Below, one piece after another: positions 37,459-46,394 of a stretch of DNA of 64,000 nt (positions are counted from its first letter, which is position 1; each line of letters begins with the position of its first letter). This stretch comes from an uncultured Verrucomicrobiae bacterium (GTDB taxonomy: Bacteria > Verrucomicrobiota > Verrucomicrobiia > Limisphaerales > AAA164-E04): NCBI GenBank assembly GCA_943788245.1, contig CALSPN010000017.1, positions 95,311 to 159,310 of the forward strand, written 5' to 3'. The notes beneath the pieces were generated by a model. The model did not search any database. It worked only from the letters and a program-made list of their open reading frames with translations, and was not told where the DNA came from. The translations under genes were made by a program, and so were the position numbers.

Positions 37459-38403
37459 ATGAAACGCCCTGTGAAATCAAAGTACTCTCTGATAATTGTC
37501 GTTCTTGTTTTTTTCTCATTCGCAGCCACCACTATCCTTCGTTCTGCTGAAACCCGCGAACAAGGCCTTGAGGTCATACGGCTTTGGAAAACAACGCCTC
37601 CCGCACCGAACATGGAGCTTACGGGCGAAATCGATACCACAAAGCCGGACAGTGATTTAGTAGCTGATCGAAGAGTCATTCGATTGGGCAATGTCTCCAA
37701 CCCCACCCTCACGGTGCATCGTCCGGATCAAGACATATCAAACGGTACTTCCGTTGTGATTTGCCCAGGAGGTGGACACTACATTCTTGCTTGGGATCTC
37801 GAAGGCACGGAGGTGGCAGGATGGCTGAATGACCTTGGGGTCACTGCCTTTATTTTAAAATACAGGGTGCCATCACGTGAGCGCGAAGGACGCAGGTGGA
37901 TCTCAGCTGTGCAAGATGCGCAGCGGGCTGTCAGTGCGGTGCGACATCAGGCTGAGTATTTGAATATTGATCCGGAAAGAATCGGTATTCTGGGGTTTTC
38001 AGCCGGTGGAGAAACTGCAGCGCTGACCGCCTACCTTGGCGTACGTCAGTATGCGCAACGGGATGCCGTGGATCAGGTATCACATCTGCCCGATTTCAAC
38101 ATCCTCATCTACCCGGCCGGTTTGGTAAATAAAAACAAAACCGGGCTTCAAGATCATATACAAATCCATGAAAAGTCACCGGCTACTTTCATGGCGCATG
38201 CGTTCGATGATCGAGTTCCTGTAGAGGGTTGCCTTTTCCTCATGCAGGCTCTGAAAAAAAAGGGAGTGGCTTCGGAGTTGCATATATATGCTCAAGGAGG
38301 TCATGGATATGGTTTGCGGAAGACAAAATCACCCGTCACCACTTGGGACCATCGCTGCGCTGATTGGATGCGATCTCAGGGATGGCTCTCAGATTTCAAT
38401 TGA
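37459..38403 (+). CDS. secreted alpha/beta-hydrolase esterase (acetyl-xylan-esterase/BD-FAE-like)
   Basis: Exported hydrolase of 314 residues. A signal peptide (SLIIVVLVFFSFAATTIL) is followed by an alpha/beta-hydrolase fold with oxyanion segment VVICPGGGHYILAWDLEG, nucleophile Ser in GILGFSAGGETAAL, acidic residue in HAFDDRVPVEG and catalytic His in GGHGYGL. This arrangement is that of carbohydrate esterases that remove acetyl groups from xylan and similar polysaccharides. It fits the sulfatases elsewhere in the window as part of a polysaccharide-degrading lifestyle. It is preceded by 1.4 kb of gene-free DNA containing a large dyad. Confidence 0.85.
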   Translation: MKRPVKSKYSLIIVVLVFFSFAATTILRSAETREQGLEVIRLWKTTPPAPNMELTGEIDTTKPDSDLVADRRVIRLGNVSNPTLTVHRPDQDISNGTSVVICPGGGHYILAWDLEGTEVAGWLNDLGVTAFILKYRVPSREREGRRWISAVQDAQRAVSAVRHQAEYLNIDPERIGILGFSAGGETAALTAYLGVRQYAQRDAVDQVSHLPDFNILIYPAGLVNKNKTGLQDHIQIHEKSPATFMAHAFDDRVPVEGCLFLMQALKKKGVASELHIYAQGGHGYGLRKTKSPVTTWDHRCADWMRSQGWLSDFN

Positions 38404-38513
38404 AGATAAGAAATTTGATTTTCATGGTCACTTTCTGTTGTTGCTCTCGTCTTTTTGAAAGATTCAACCACGGACAACATTTGACCCACCCCTTCCAATA
38501 TTATTTGTTGGAT

Positions 38514-38717
38514 ATGAAGTTATTGTCAGAACATGAAATAGATATTCATCTCATGAAAGCAGGTCGCCGTATTCGTATCGTTGGTACGAGGCCCACTATC
38601 ATGCTCTCAGTGAATGATGTCTTCAAGGGTTGGTTTGAGAACACCGATGATGCATGGAAAGCCCTGGAGAAAAACCGGGTCACTTTGAAAGTCAGCACTG
38701 ATTCAGCGATGCGATGA
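38514..38717 (+). CDS. small hypothetical protein
   Basis: A 67-codon frame beginning MKLLSEHEIDIHLMKAGRRI has a balanced composition, with a compact pattern of hydrophobic and charged residues (IRIVGTRPTIMLSVNDV, WFENTDDAWKALEK). It lies 110 bases after the esterase gene, in the gap before a convergent gene. No clear ribosome binding site and no recognised family. An upstream extension in frame would overlap the esterase gene. It may be real but is weakly supported. Confidence 0.3.
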   Translation: MKLLSEHEIDIHLMKAGRRIRIVGTRPTIMLSVNDVFKGWFENTDDAWKALEKNRVTLKVSTDSAMR

Positions 38718-38807
38718 TACAGAATCATTGATCGATCAATGATCTTTAGCGCAAACGAGAGGAGATCCGTTAACTGAAAACCATTGATACGATCGTTTTG
38801 CCGTGCA

Positions 38808-39581
38808 CTAACGAGCGATAGGCATTTTTACATTCGTTCGCTGTTGGTAACCCCGGTGCCAGTTTTGAACCCAAAGTTCTTTCAGGCGAACATAACCAAC
38901 ATGGCCGTCAGTATAAGCAAGATTGACTCCCTGAGTGTGCCGGTCGACGAAAAATCGGCGCATGCCCTGAGTATTATCCCCGCCTTCGTAGTTCGGAGGA
39001 GGCGTGTTTTCGGATCGTGGCCAGGCGTCTACCCAATTGCCATCACCATACAAGGGCACATTCGCGCTACTGTTGAGATACATGCCCCAGTAGCGATTAC
39101 GTTCCTCAGTCGTTTTTGGCTCGTAAAAACTTCCCATGGGCCACTGCATCCATGAGTTGATAGTATAGCTGCCCTCTGCCTTGCTTTTAGCAAACCCGCC
39201 CCACCAGAAACTCCAATTGGTTTTGCTGTCTCCAGGGCCATCTTTTTTTGAGCGGTTTTTAACTGAAGGACAAATAATCGTCTGCATGGATCCATTATAC
39301 TTCTGTTGCGGATCATCGGCGTAGGAACTGTCTCCCATGTAAGGGGCAATCGCGTGAAACCAGTAAGGCTGACTTGGCCCCAGAACCTGGATGACTTTGT
39401 CTTCATGATCATCTGCATAAAGAATGGTCGCCAGTGCCACCTGACGCAGATTATTGACACACTTGATGGTCTTGGCTTTCGATTTCGCACGACTAAGCGC
39501 GGGTAATAACATGCCTGCCAAAATAGCAATGATGGCGATCACCACCAGAAGCTCGATCAGTGTAAAACCTTTCTTTTTCAT
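38808..39581 (-). CDS. prepilin-leader secreted protein (pseudopilin-like)
   Basis: Protein of 257 residues. The leader MKKKG is followed by the class III cleavage and helix [18 protein letters not shown] and then [27 protein letters not shown], the same family as the proteins at 20911 and 53920. The C-terminal [18 protein letters not shown] contains the typical D-G-H-V motif. A cysteine and ADDHEDK motif are shared with the 20911 protein. It is alone on the minus strand between plus-strand genes. These proteins are processed by a prepilin peptidase and either assemble as pseudopili or are retained in the envelope; the exact role is unknown. Confidence 0.85.
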   Translation of the reverse strand: MKKKGFTLIELLVVIAIIAILAGMLLPALSRAKSKAKTIKCVNNLRQVALATILYADDHEDKVIQVLGPSQPYWFHAIAPYMGDSSYADDPQQKYNGSMQTIICPSVKNRSKKDGPGDSKTNWSFWWGGFAKSKAEGSYTINSWMQWPMGSFYEPKTTEERNRYWGMYLNSSANVPLYGDGNWVDAWPRSENTPPPNYEGGDNTQGMRRFFVDRHTQGVNLAYTDGHVGYVRLKELWVQNWHRGYQQRTNVKMPIAR

Positions 39582-39720
39582 GGGATAATTAAACTATGAT
39601 GGAAATAGGACAATCAGCCAAGTTTGAATTTTTTCGAGCTTCGTGGAGGAGGTCAAAACGTTAAACTAGTGCTTGCCAGCATGATGGATTCGTTTTAGGT
39701 TTTTTCCTCTGCAACGACAT

Positions 39721-39807
39721 GCCGGCGTGGCGGAATTGGCAGACGCGCTAGACTCAAAATCTGGTTCTCGCAAGGGAGTGTGGGTTCGAGCCCCTCCGCC
39801 GGTACCA
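39721..39807 (+). tRNA. tRNA-Leu (anticodon CAA)
   Basis: An 87-base cloverleaf. Acceptor GCCGGCG pairs with CGCCGGT (one G-U pair at the end), the anticodon loop is CTCAAAA with CAA at positions 34-36, a long variable arm follows as expected for Leu, the T loop is GGGTTCGAGCCC, and the CCA end is encoded. The TIR/STAND cassette begins about 530 bases downstream. Confidence 0.95.
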
Positions 39808-39823
39808 TAACAGGTTAGGAAAG

Positions 39824-40021
39824 TCATGGATTTTTTAACCTCTTGTATTTTCCAAGTATTCCTCTCAGATATTGAAAACCGTTTTGGGGTTTTGTCACAT
39901 CCATTTGTGCAATGACAGGTAGACAGTATTTTTCCGGATTATACCAAAAAGCAACTTCTTCTGGTGATATCGTTTCATTAGTATACACATCAGTGTTTCT
40001 ATATAATTGATAACCTGCATA
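39824..40021 (-). pseudogene. 3' fragment of an unknown gene next to tRNA-Leu
   Basis: On the minus strand 65 sense codons, read after an in-frame stop and without a usable start, give a protein-like sequence (ISPEEVAFWYNPEKYCLPVI, MDVTKPQNGFQYLRGILG) ending KRLKNP and a TGA 17 bases from the tRNA 3' end. Composition is protein-like, with Trp, Tyr and charged residues. The family was not recognised. It looks like the C-terminal end of a gene whose front was lost, possibly when DNA was inserted downstream of the tRNA. Confidence 0.35.
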
Positions 40022-40338
40022 TTACGATCACGTCAGAAAGTCTTGCGAGATAAGAATCTTTTGGAGATTTACAACGCGGAAATTCCATTAACCTCTTTTT
40101 TAAAACGTTTTGGCCCGTTCGAAGACTCAATAACGTTATCACTGTAATGGATGGATTGTACTATATCCCAACCATACTAAGTGAATAAGAAACAATAGGA
40201 ATATCACCTATTGGAGAGCCTTGATGATATCACCGTGAACAGGCACTGGACCAATGCCTCAAAGGGTTATTCCGCAGGGAACATTAAGCAGTAAATCTCT
40301 CCACTGAATACTGACCATTTTCACATCTCAGCATTATT
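40022..40338. other. intergenic region upstream of the TIR gene
   Basis: 317 bases with no recognised gene on either strand. It should contain the promoter of the TIR-STAND pair. No repeat or RNA fold was recognised, and no attachment-site duplication of the tRNA 3' end was found here by eye. Confidence 0.35.
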
Positions 40339-41829
40339 ATGAATGACCTTTTTATCAGTTATGCTCATATCGATGATCTTCCCATTTCAGAAGACCAGAA
40401 GGGCTGGATTTCTGAGTTCCATCGTGTGCTGCAAAATCGATTAGCCCAGTTAATGGGAGAAAAACCTAAAATATGGCGTGACCAGAAGCTTTCAGGAAGT
40501 GACATCTTTGATAACGAAATTGTAGATCAGTTCAAAAATACCAAACTAATGGTATCTGTCTTGAGTCCTCGCTATATCAAGTCCGAATGGTGCAACAAGG
40601 AAATCAAGGAGTTCTACCGCAATGCTGAACTGAGCAGTGGGGTTGCCTTGGCCGGAAAGTCACGCGTCTTGAAGGTAGTCAAGACTCCCTATGATCCACA
40701 AGACGTGCATCCAGAATTGAAACAAGTCTTTGGGAGCGTCTTGGGCTTTAACTTTTATGACTTCGACAACGATTCCGGTAAGGTGGTCGAATACAACGAA
40801 GCCTTTGGAAAGGAGGCTCGGCAGAATTATTTCACCCGCATCTACGATCTGGCTTACGAAATTTGCGAGATTCTGAAAAAGTCGGATGACAAAAGGAGTG
40901 GTTTATCAGAAACCACTCTTCCCAAGCAGGGAGCAAAGACGGTTTACCTCGCTACAACGACGGCAGATCGAAACGAAGACCGTGAAAATATTGCCCGGGA
41001 CCTGCGCGAGCGCGGGCATTTGATCCTTCCCGATCGTCAACTGCCATTCGATGAGGAAACCATGAAAGGTATGATCTGCCAATTCATGGAACGCGCCGAT
41101 GTTGCCATTCACCTCCTCGGATCCAGTTACGGTATGATCCCAGAGGCAGGCGATAAATCCATCATTGAAAGTCAAATCCAGATCTCGGCACAGGAAGCGT
41201 CAAATAATGAAATGGAGCGTCTGATCTGGCTTCCAAACCAGTTGAAAGCATCCGAGGAAAAGCAAAAGGACTTTGTAGACCGACTGCGAGTAGATCCAGC
41301 CACCTACCAACGCACGGACTTTGTGGAAGGAAGCTTTGAGACATTTAAGGGCCTGGTCATTGATCATTTTTCGCAAGAACCAAAAGACATCGCTGGCGAA
41401 GCAACGATGGACTCCAATAATGGCCTAAGGACAGTCTATCTGATGGCCCCGCCAAATGATGAAGAGAAGATCGAGGCAATTGAGGATTACCTTTTTGATC
41501 AGGGACTTGAAGTAGTGATTCCTGTTTTTTCCGGAACCGAATCTGACGTGGCAGAAGCTCACATGGAAAACTTACGCATCTGCGACTCCGTGCTGATTTA
41601 TTTTGGCAGCGCTACCCGTCAATGGGTAAACATGAAACTCAACAATATGATCAAGGCTTCCGGGCAGGGGCGCAAGCAACCTATTCGGGAAAAAGCTATC
41701 TTGATCGCGCCCCCGGAGTCACGCCACAAGGATCGCTTTCGTTCCCATCTGGCTGAACTCATTCACATCCCTGATGCTGACCTGGGCCCTTTGGATGAGT
41801 TTATCAAGAAAATTAAAACCAACGATTAA
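40339..41829 (+). CDS. TIR-domain protein with DUF4062-like and second sensor-like domain
   Basis: Soluble protein of 496 residues with three modules. Residues 1-180 form a TIR domain: NDLFISYAHID, IWRDQKLSGSDIF and the conserved SEWCNKEI, whose Glu88 aligns with the catalytic Glu of TIR NAD-cleaving enzymes. Residues about 200-345 are DUF4062-like (TVYLATTTADRNEDRENIAR, LPDRQLPFDEE, ADVAIHLLGSSYG). Residues about 364-496 are a second Rossmann/TIR-like unit (TVYLMAPPNDEEKIEAIEDY, ICDSVLIYFGSATRQWVNMK) that lacks the SEWC-x2-E motif. It is followed 5 bases later by the nSTAND1 gene, so the two probably form one operon. Bacterial TIR proteins often kill infected cells by NAD depletion; that role is inferred here. 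Confidence 0.85.
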   Translation: MNDLFISYAHIDDLPISEDQKGWISEFHRVLQNRLAQLMGEKPKIWRDQKLSGSDIFDNEIVDQFKNTKLMVSVLSPRYIKSEWCNKEIKEFYRNAELSSGVALAGKSRVLKVVKTPYDPQDVHPELKQVFGSVLGFNFYDFDNDSGKVVEYNEAFGKEARQNYFTRIYDLAYEICEILKKSDDKRSGLSETTLPKQGAKTVYLATTTADRNEDRENIARDLRERGHLILPDRQLPFDEETMKGMICQFMERADVAIHLLGSSYGMIPEAGDKSIIESQIQISAQEASNNEMERLIWLPNQLKASEEKQKDFVDRLRVDPATYQRTDFVEGSFETFKGLVIDHFSQEPKDIAGEATMDSNNGLRTVYLMAPPNDEEKIEAIEDYLFDQGLEVVIPVFSGTESDVAEAHMENLRICDSVLIYFGSATRQWVNMKLNNMIKASGQGRKQPIREKAILIAPPESRHKDRFRSHLAELIHIPDADLGPLDEFIKKIKTND

Positions 41830-41834
41830 TAGGT

Positions 41835-44093
41835 ATGTTTGAAGGAAATCCATTTCCCGGACTGCGTCCATTTGAATTCGACGAAAACTACCTGTTCTTC
41901 GGGCGCGAGGAACAGGTGACACAACTCCTCCAGCGATTGGGCAATACACGATTCCTTGCGGTCGTTGGAGCCTCCGGAAGCGGAAAATCATCATTGGTAC
42001 GTGCCGGCCTTCTCCCGGAGCTGCACGGCGGCACGATGACCAGCACTTCCATTGCATGGGAACTCGCCATCATGCGTCCGGGTGGGGATCCATTAAGCAA
42101 CCTCGCTGAAGCGTTGGTCGCATCAGACCTTTTCGGGGAAGAAAACGAGGAAAACATTCTCCAGACTCGGGCTACACTGACACGCAGTGGTTTGGGGCTC
42201 ATCGAAGCCTATCGTCATTCTGAAATTGAGAAGGGCACCAATCTTCTCCTATTGGTAGATCAATTTGAGGAGATCTTTCGCTTCCGCCAAAATGGCGAAA
42301 AAGCTAGCCAGAAGGCATCTCATTTTATCCAGTTATTGCTCGAAACAGCACGTCAAAGTGAGGTGCCTGTTTTTATCATCCTGACCATGCGTTCGGATTT
42401 CCTGGGTGACTGTGCCGAATTCCAAGGTCTGGCAGAGGCTGTCAATGAAGGGGAATACCTGATTCCCCGATTGAATCGCAAACAGCGCGCCCGGGCTATC
42501 GAAGGCCCCGTTAAAGTAGGTGGTGCTGATATATCGCCTCGCTTGAAGCAACAGCTACTCAACGACATTGGTGATGACCCGGATCAACTCCCCATCCTCC
42601 AGCATGCCCTGATGCGCATGTGGGATCACTGGCAGGCTCAGTCCGGCTCTGGAAAGGAACTTGATCTGGAACATTATGATGCGATTGGACGCATGACGGA
42701 GGCCCTTTCACGCCATGCTGATGAGGTCTTCCATGACTTACCTGACGACCAACACCGCCTGATATGCATGAAGCTATTCAAGGCCATCACAGAAAAGCAG
42801 TCCAATGGACGCGGCATCAGGCGTCCTCTTCCCTTGGGAGATATCAATGAAATCACTGGCAACTTTGGCGAGGATTTAAGCCGGGTTATAAACGCATTTC
42901 GCCCTACCGGTCGCACGTTTATCATGCCGGGCGAGAACGTAAAATTGCATGATAATGTCATTATCGATATTTCCCATGAAAGTCTGATGCGAGTATGGAA
43001 ACGCCTCAGAACCTGGGTCAGTGAAGAAGCTGAATCAGCTAGAATATACAGTCGTTTGTGTGAAACGGCTGAGCTCCATCAGCGAGGTGAGGCAAGTTAT
43101 TATCGCGACCCTGATCTCAAGATCGCACTGGCGTGGAGAAGCCATAATAAGCCCAATGCGAACTGGGGAAGCCGCATCAATGACAGCTTTGACCGAGCGA
43201 TGCAGTTTCTGGATGATTCAAAAAAGGATTTCGAAGCAGAGCTGAAGGCAAAGGAGGCAGCAAGAAAACGCGAGTTGGAGCAGGCAAAAGCTTTGGCAGA
43301 GGCCGAAAAGCAAAAAGCTCGAATGCAGGCTATTTCGGCAAAACGATCCCGCGTATTTGCGATTTTTCTTTTTGTTATGATAATTCTTGTAGGCTTTCTT
43401 GCTTTCCAAGCGCACCAATCAGAGCAGGTGGCAAGTCAGTATCTGGTCGATTCCAAATTTGAGACAGTCGATCAATACTTAGATAAAGACAGACCTGACC
43501 TAGCATTAGAACTCTTGGTAAATACATACAGAAATACAAAGGATGATCCGCGTATCATCACAAAACTTGGAGCAATTTTGACTTCGCATCATTTCCCAAA
43601 ACATATTGGAATTATACAAGATGCAGAAATGGAACTTGACCTCAATTTAAGTTCAATGCGGGGTCTAATAAGCCCAAATAAAAGGTATGCTTCATGCATC
43701 AGCAACAGTGGACTTACATCTCGGCTAAAGATTTTGGATCTGAAATCTCAGGATGACGTGATATTTGATAAAAACTACGATCGTTTGTTTTTTTCCGCTT
43801 TTTCTAATGATGAAAAGTTTATCGCTGTTGGAGGAAAATCAGGAGGAAAATTCAACATAGAAATTTACTCTCTCAATGATGGTTTGATCGTTTCAAGTAT
43901 TTTGACTGAGTCGCCATCAGATTGCGGAGTTTTCTCTTTCGATAATAATCGGTTTTACCACGAAGATCGGAATGGAAGCATACAATGTGTATGGTTGGAA
44001 TCGAACAAACGGGAGATTGTATTACATATCGATGGCCACCAATTTACGGACCTTTACCAAAATCCAAAAAAAAAGTCAGTTATACGCATTTAG
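41835..44093 (+). CDS. nSTAND1 NTPase with membrane anchor (N-terminal part of a frame-split STAND-WD40 protein)
   Basis: Residues 1-390 are an nSTAND1 module: leading NPFPGLRPFEFDENYLFFGRE, Walker A GASGSGKSS (45-53), Walker B LLLLVDQFEEIF (137-148) and the closing winged-helix segment IDISHESLMRVWKRLRTWV. A charged coiled coil (about 462-503) leads to one membrane helix (VFAIFLFVMIILVGFLAF, about 507-525). Early WD40-like blades follow until the frame ends at 44093 after the run of nine A at 44066-44074. The +1 frame continues directly into seven or more WD40 repeats, so this is one protein of about 1390 residues in another reading. STAND proteins of this type sense ligands through their C-terminal repeats and oligomerise; with the TIR partner they resemble bacterial immune receptors. 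Confidence 0.8.
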   Translation: MFEGNPFPGLRPFEFDENYLFFGREEQVTQLLQRLGNTRFLAVVGASGSGKSSLVRAGLLPELHGGTMTSTSIAWELAIMRPGGDPLSNLAEALVASDLFGEENEENILQTRATLTRSGLGLIEAYRHSEIEKGTNLLLLVDQFEEIFRFRQNGEKASQKASHFIQLLLETARQSEVPVFIILTMRSDFLGDCAEFQGLAEAVNEGEYLIPRLNRKQRARAIEGPVKVGGADISPRLKQQLLNDIGDDPDQLPILQHALMRMWDHWQAQSGSGKELDLEHYDAIGRMTEALSRHADEVFHDLPDDQHRLICMKLFKAITEKQSNGRGIRRPLPLGDINEITGNFGEDLSRVINAFRPTGRTFIMPGENVKLHDNVIIDISHESLMRVWKRLRTWVSEEAESARIYSRLCETAELHQRGEASYYRDPDLKIALAWRSHNKPNANWGSRINDSFDRAMQFLDDSKKDFEAELKAKEAARKRELEQAKALAEAEKQKARMQAISAKRSRVFAIFLFVMIILVGFLAFQAHQSEQVASQYLVDSKFETVDQYLDKDRPDLALELLVNTYRNTKDDPRIITKLGAILTSHHFPKHIGIIQDAEMELDLNLSSMRGLISPNKRYASCISNSGLTSRLKILDLKSQDDVIFDKNYDRLFFSAFSNDEKFIAVGGKSGGKFNIEIYSLNDGLIVSSILTESPSDCGVFSFDNNRFYHEDRNGSIQCVWLESNKREIVLHIDGHQFTDLYQNPKKKSVIRI

Positions 44094-45999
44094 CCAAAAA
44101 GACGGCCTCGGAAAGATTCATGAAATTTATGATAATCAACATTTAGTCTCATTACAGTTACCTGGCATGGATGTTTTCAACCCAATGGGCACCTTTAGCG
44201 ATAGTGGTGCGTTTTTTGCCATGGGAGTAGGTAGTTTTTCGGCTGGTCGGGTAATGGTTTACAGTGAAAGCCTCAAAAACCTGATTTGGGAAAATTCCTC
44301 CATCCACAAGCGAAATATCATAGGAATAGATATTTCCTCAGATAATAGCTCTCTGGTAACAGCGTCGCTTGATAAGACAGCCTACATTTGGGACCTGAAA
44401 ACAGGAGCGCTAAAAAGCCCTGTAATGCAGCATGACGTTTTTGCCTGGTGGGCAAAGTTCAGCCCAGACGATTCAAAAGTTGTCACTACAACAGATAACA
44501 ATGGCATAACGATTTGGGATGCCAAAACAGGTAAAATTTTAACACCACCATTTTATTCTCGAGATACGATTCTCGGAGTAGAATTTGACGAAAAAGGAAA
44601 GAAAGTAATGTGTGGCCTACTTAATGGAGAATTCCACGAATGGGATATCCATAGTGGTAGGCCACTGAAAACTTTCCTATCGCATGACGCCCCTATCACA
44701 GGCACTGCCATATCCGCTCAGCAAGACTTTATCCTCACAGGCGATGAATCTGGCAAAATAAAAATATGGAGTAAATCGAACAGTTACTACGTGCCAAAAG
44801 TCATTAATACAACCAACAGAATAGGAAAAGTTGCTATCCTGGACAATGGGAAGAAAATAGCGGCTGTCTACGAAAATGGTGAGAACTCTTGGAGAGGGTT
44901 TACAATTTGGGACACGATTTCTCATGAAAAATTAGTTGATTATTCATTTTCGGAATCAGAGCCAGAACGAAATATTACCGCTGTAGCACTATCATCAAAT
45001 GGCAAAAGGGTTGCTTACGCAGTTCTGGATGAGGATATAATAAATTTGATTGAGACCGATAAATTAGAAGTTTCCAAAACAATAGGCAGGCACAACAACA
45101 TAATCCGAGATCTATATTTCTCTCCAGATTCAAAGTATCTTGCAAGTGTATCTCAGGATGGTACTTCTCTTATATTTTCAGCCGACAAAAATTTTGAGAA
45201 TCCGGTAGTACTTAGTTACAAATTCGGCTTTGGAGGCAGGCTGACATTTTCAAAGGATAGTTCAAAATTAGCAGCTTCAAGCATAGTCGGAAGCGACAAG
45301 AATATTGTCAAAATATGGGAGACAAAAACGGGTCAACAAATCAAAATTCTCCCTCATGACTATGCCGTGAGAAGTATCACCTTTTCCGATTACAAAAATG
45401 CCGTTTACACAGGATCCAGCGATTCATATGTAAGATTGTGGAGATTGGATAACCAATCGGATAAGCCGGAGTTTGAATTAAAACATGAAAACAGGGTTGA
45501 AATCATGGAGGAATACCCTGAAAAGGGCGAGGAGTCTTTTGTTTTGACCGTCACTGACTCCGGTACTATCCGTATCTGGGACACGAATGCCAAAAAAGTC
45601 ATTTATGGACCTATCCAAAACCGTTCCGAGGTTCCCCCATGGCAGCGAATCGTAACTTTCCTTCGAAATGGAGAAGCATTTCTTTATAATCATTCGAGAG
45701 AGATACTGCACATAAATCATTTTCCACATGGATTTTTAACTCAACTTTCTCCAAAGGAAACGCTTGCCTTATCAGATTTTTTCATAGCTAAACAGAGAGG
45801 GTTGGAACCTGCTTCCTTCGACCTCTCAGATGATACAGTAAATGCCTTTATGAGTTGGTATAACCAAACGGAAGAACTAAGTTCTTTTTTCATTCGAGGA
45901 GAAAAAATATCTGATCTGGCTGATGCGTATTCAAAACAAAATACCAAAATTTCCAATCATAACCTGAAGCTCATAGGAGACACAACATCCGGTCAATGA
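43972..45999 (+). CDS. WD40-repeat C-terminal part of the frame-split STAND protein
   Basis: The coding signal of the STAND gene switches to this frame at the nine-A run near 44070. From there it reads a WD40 propeller: SLDKTAYIWDLKTG, TTDNNGITIWDAKTG, LLNGEFHEWDIHSG, TGDESGKIKIWS, VKIWETKTGQ, SSDSYVRLWRLDN and SGTIRIWDTNAK. The C-terminal 90 residues (QLSPKETLALSDFF to GDTTSGQ) are helical and not WD40. The upstream ATG at 43972 lies in the overlap and is not a likely natural start; initiation of a separate subunit further in cannot be excluded. WD40 propellers usually bind the ligand or partner that triggers STAND NTPases. The C-terminal tail is duplicated at 48621-48891. Confidence 0.75.
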   Translation: MEAYNVYGWNRTNGRLYYISMATNLRTFTKIQKKSQLYAFSQKDGLGKIHEIYDNQHLVSLQLPGMDVFNPMGTFSDSGAFFAMGVGSFSAGRVMVYSESLKNLIWENSSIHKRNIIGIDISSDNSSLVTASLDKTAYIWDLKTGALKSPVMQHDVFAWWAKFSPDDSKVVTTTDNNGITIWDAKTGKILTPPFYSRDTILGVEFDEKGKKVMCGLLNGEFHEWDIHSGRPLKTFLSHDAPITGTAISAQQDFILTGDESGKIKIWSKSNSYYVPKVINTTNRIGKVAILDNGKKIAAVYENGENSWRGFTIWDTISHEKLVDYSFSESEPERNITAVALSSNGKRVAYAVLDEDIINLIETDKLEVSKTIGRHNNIIRDLYFSPDSKYLASVSQDGTSLIFSADKNFENPVVLSYKFGFGGRLTFSKDSSKLAASSIVGSDKNIVKIWETKTGQQIKILPHDYAVRSITFSDYKNAVYTGSSDSYVRLWRLDNQSDKPEFELKHENRVEIMEEYPEKGEESFVLTVTDSGTIRIWDTNAKKVIYGPIQNRSEVPPWQRIVTFLRNGEAFLYNHSREILHINHFPHGFLTQLSPKETLALSDFFIAKQRGLEPASFDLSDDTVNAFMSWYNQTEELSSFFIRGEKISDLADAYSKQNTKISNHNLKLIGDTTSGQ

Positions 46000-46394
46000 A
46001 GCTTATTTATGAAAACAAAAGTTTTGATCGGGATACCTTTCCATTGAAATTTTTGTTTTAGCAACTTCTCTTCAAATTTAAATACATGGAATTAGTATGG
46101 CATAATGCAAAAGTATAATTCGAAAATTCGGTAGGCTATCTTTTTCTTCTGCTGAGTATGCGGAAATCATAACACTTCGTTGAATTGTTCATTTATTTTT
46201 CCAAATAATTATACTTTTTAGGAGCTATTTTTGGAGTGACTTTATTCTATTGTGAGGCAATGGTAAGGTGATGAATCCGAGTTACGTTTTGGCAATGCTC
46301 TGCTCTGCTTTCTTGCTACCTTTTTCTATTGATGCGGAGAAATCCAGACCCAATATTCTCATTGTGACTGTCGATGACATGAGCTGCGATTCCG
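45731..46394 (+). repeat. direct repeat copy 1 (STAND 3' end to sulfatase 5' end)
   Basis: About 664 bases are nearly identical to 48621-49286, including the last 270 bases of the STAND gene, the 270-base spacer and the first 124 bases of a sulfatase gene. The two copies are 2.2 kb apart in the same orientation. This copy keeps the intact STAND end but has a truncated sulfatase. Confidence 0.9.
46271..46394 (+). pseudogene. truncated 5' fragment of a sulfatase gene
   Basis: The first 41 codons of the sulfatase at 49163 (MNPSYVLAMLCSAFLLPF, ILIVTVDDMSCDS) are repeated here, then the sequence diverges abruptly after GATTCCG. It keeps the signal peptide and first metal-binding Asp pair but no active site. 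Confidence 0.85.
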
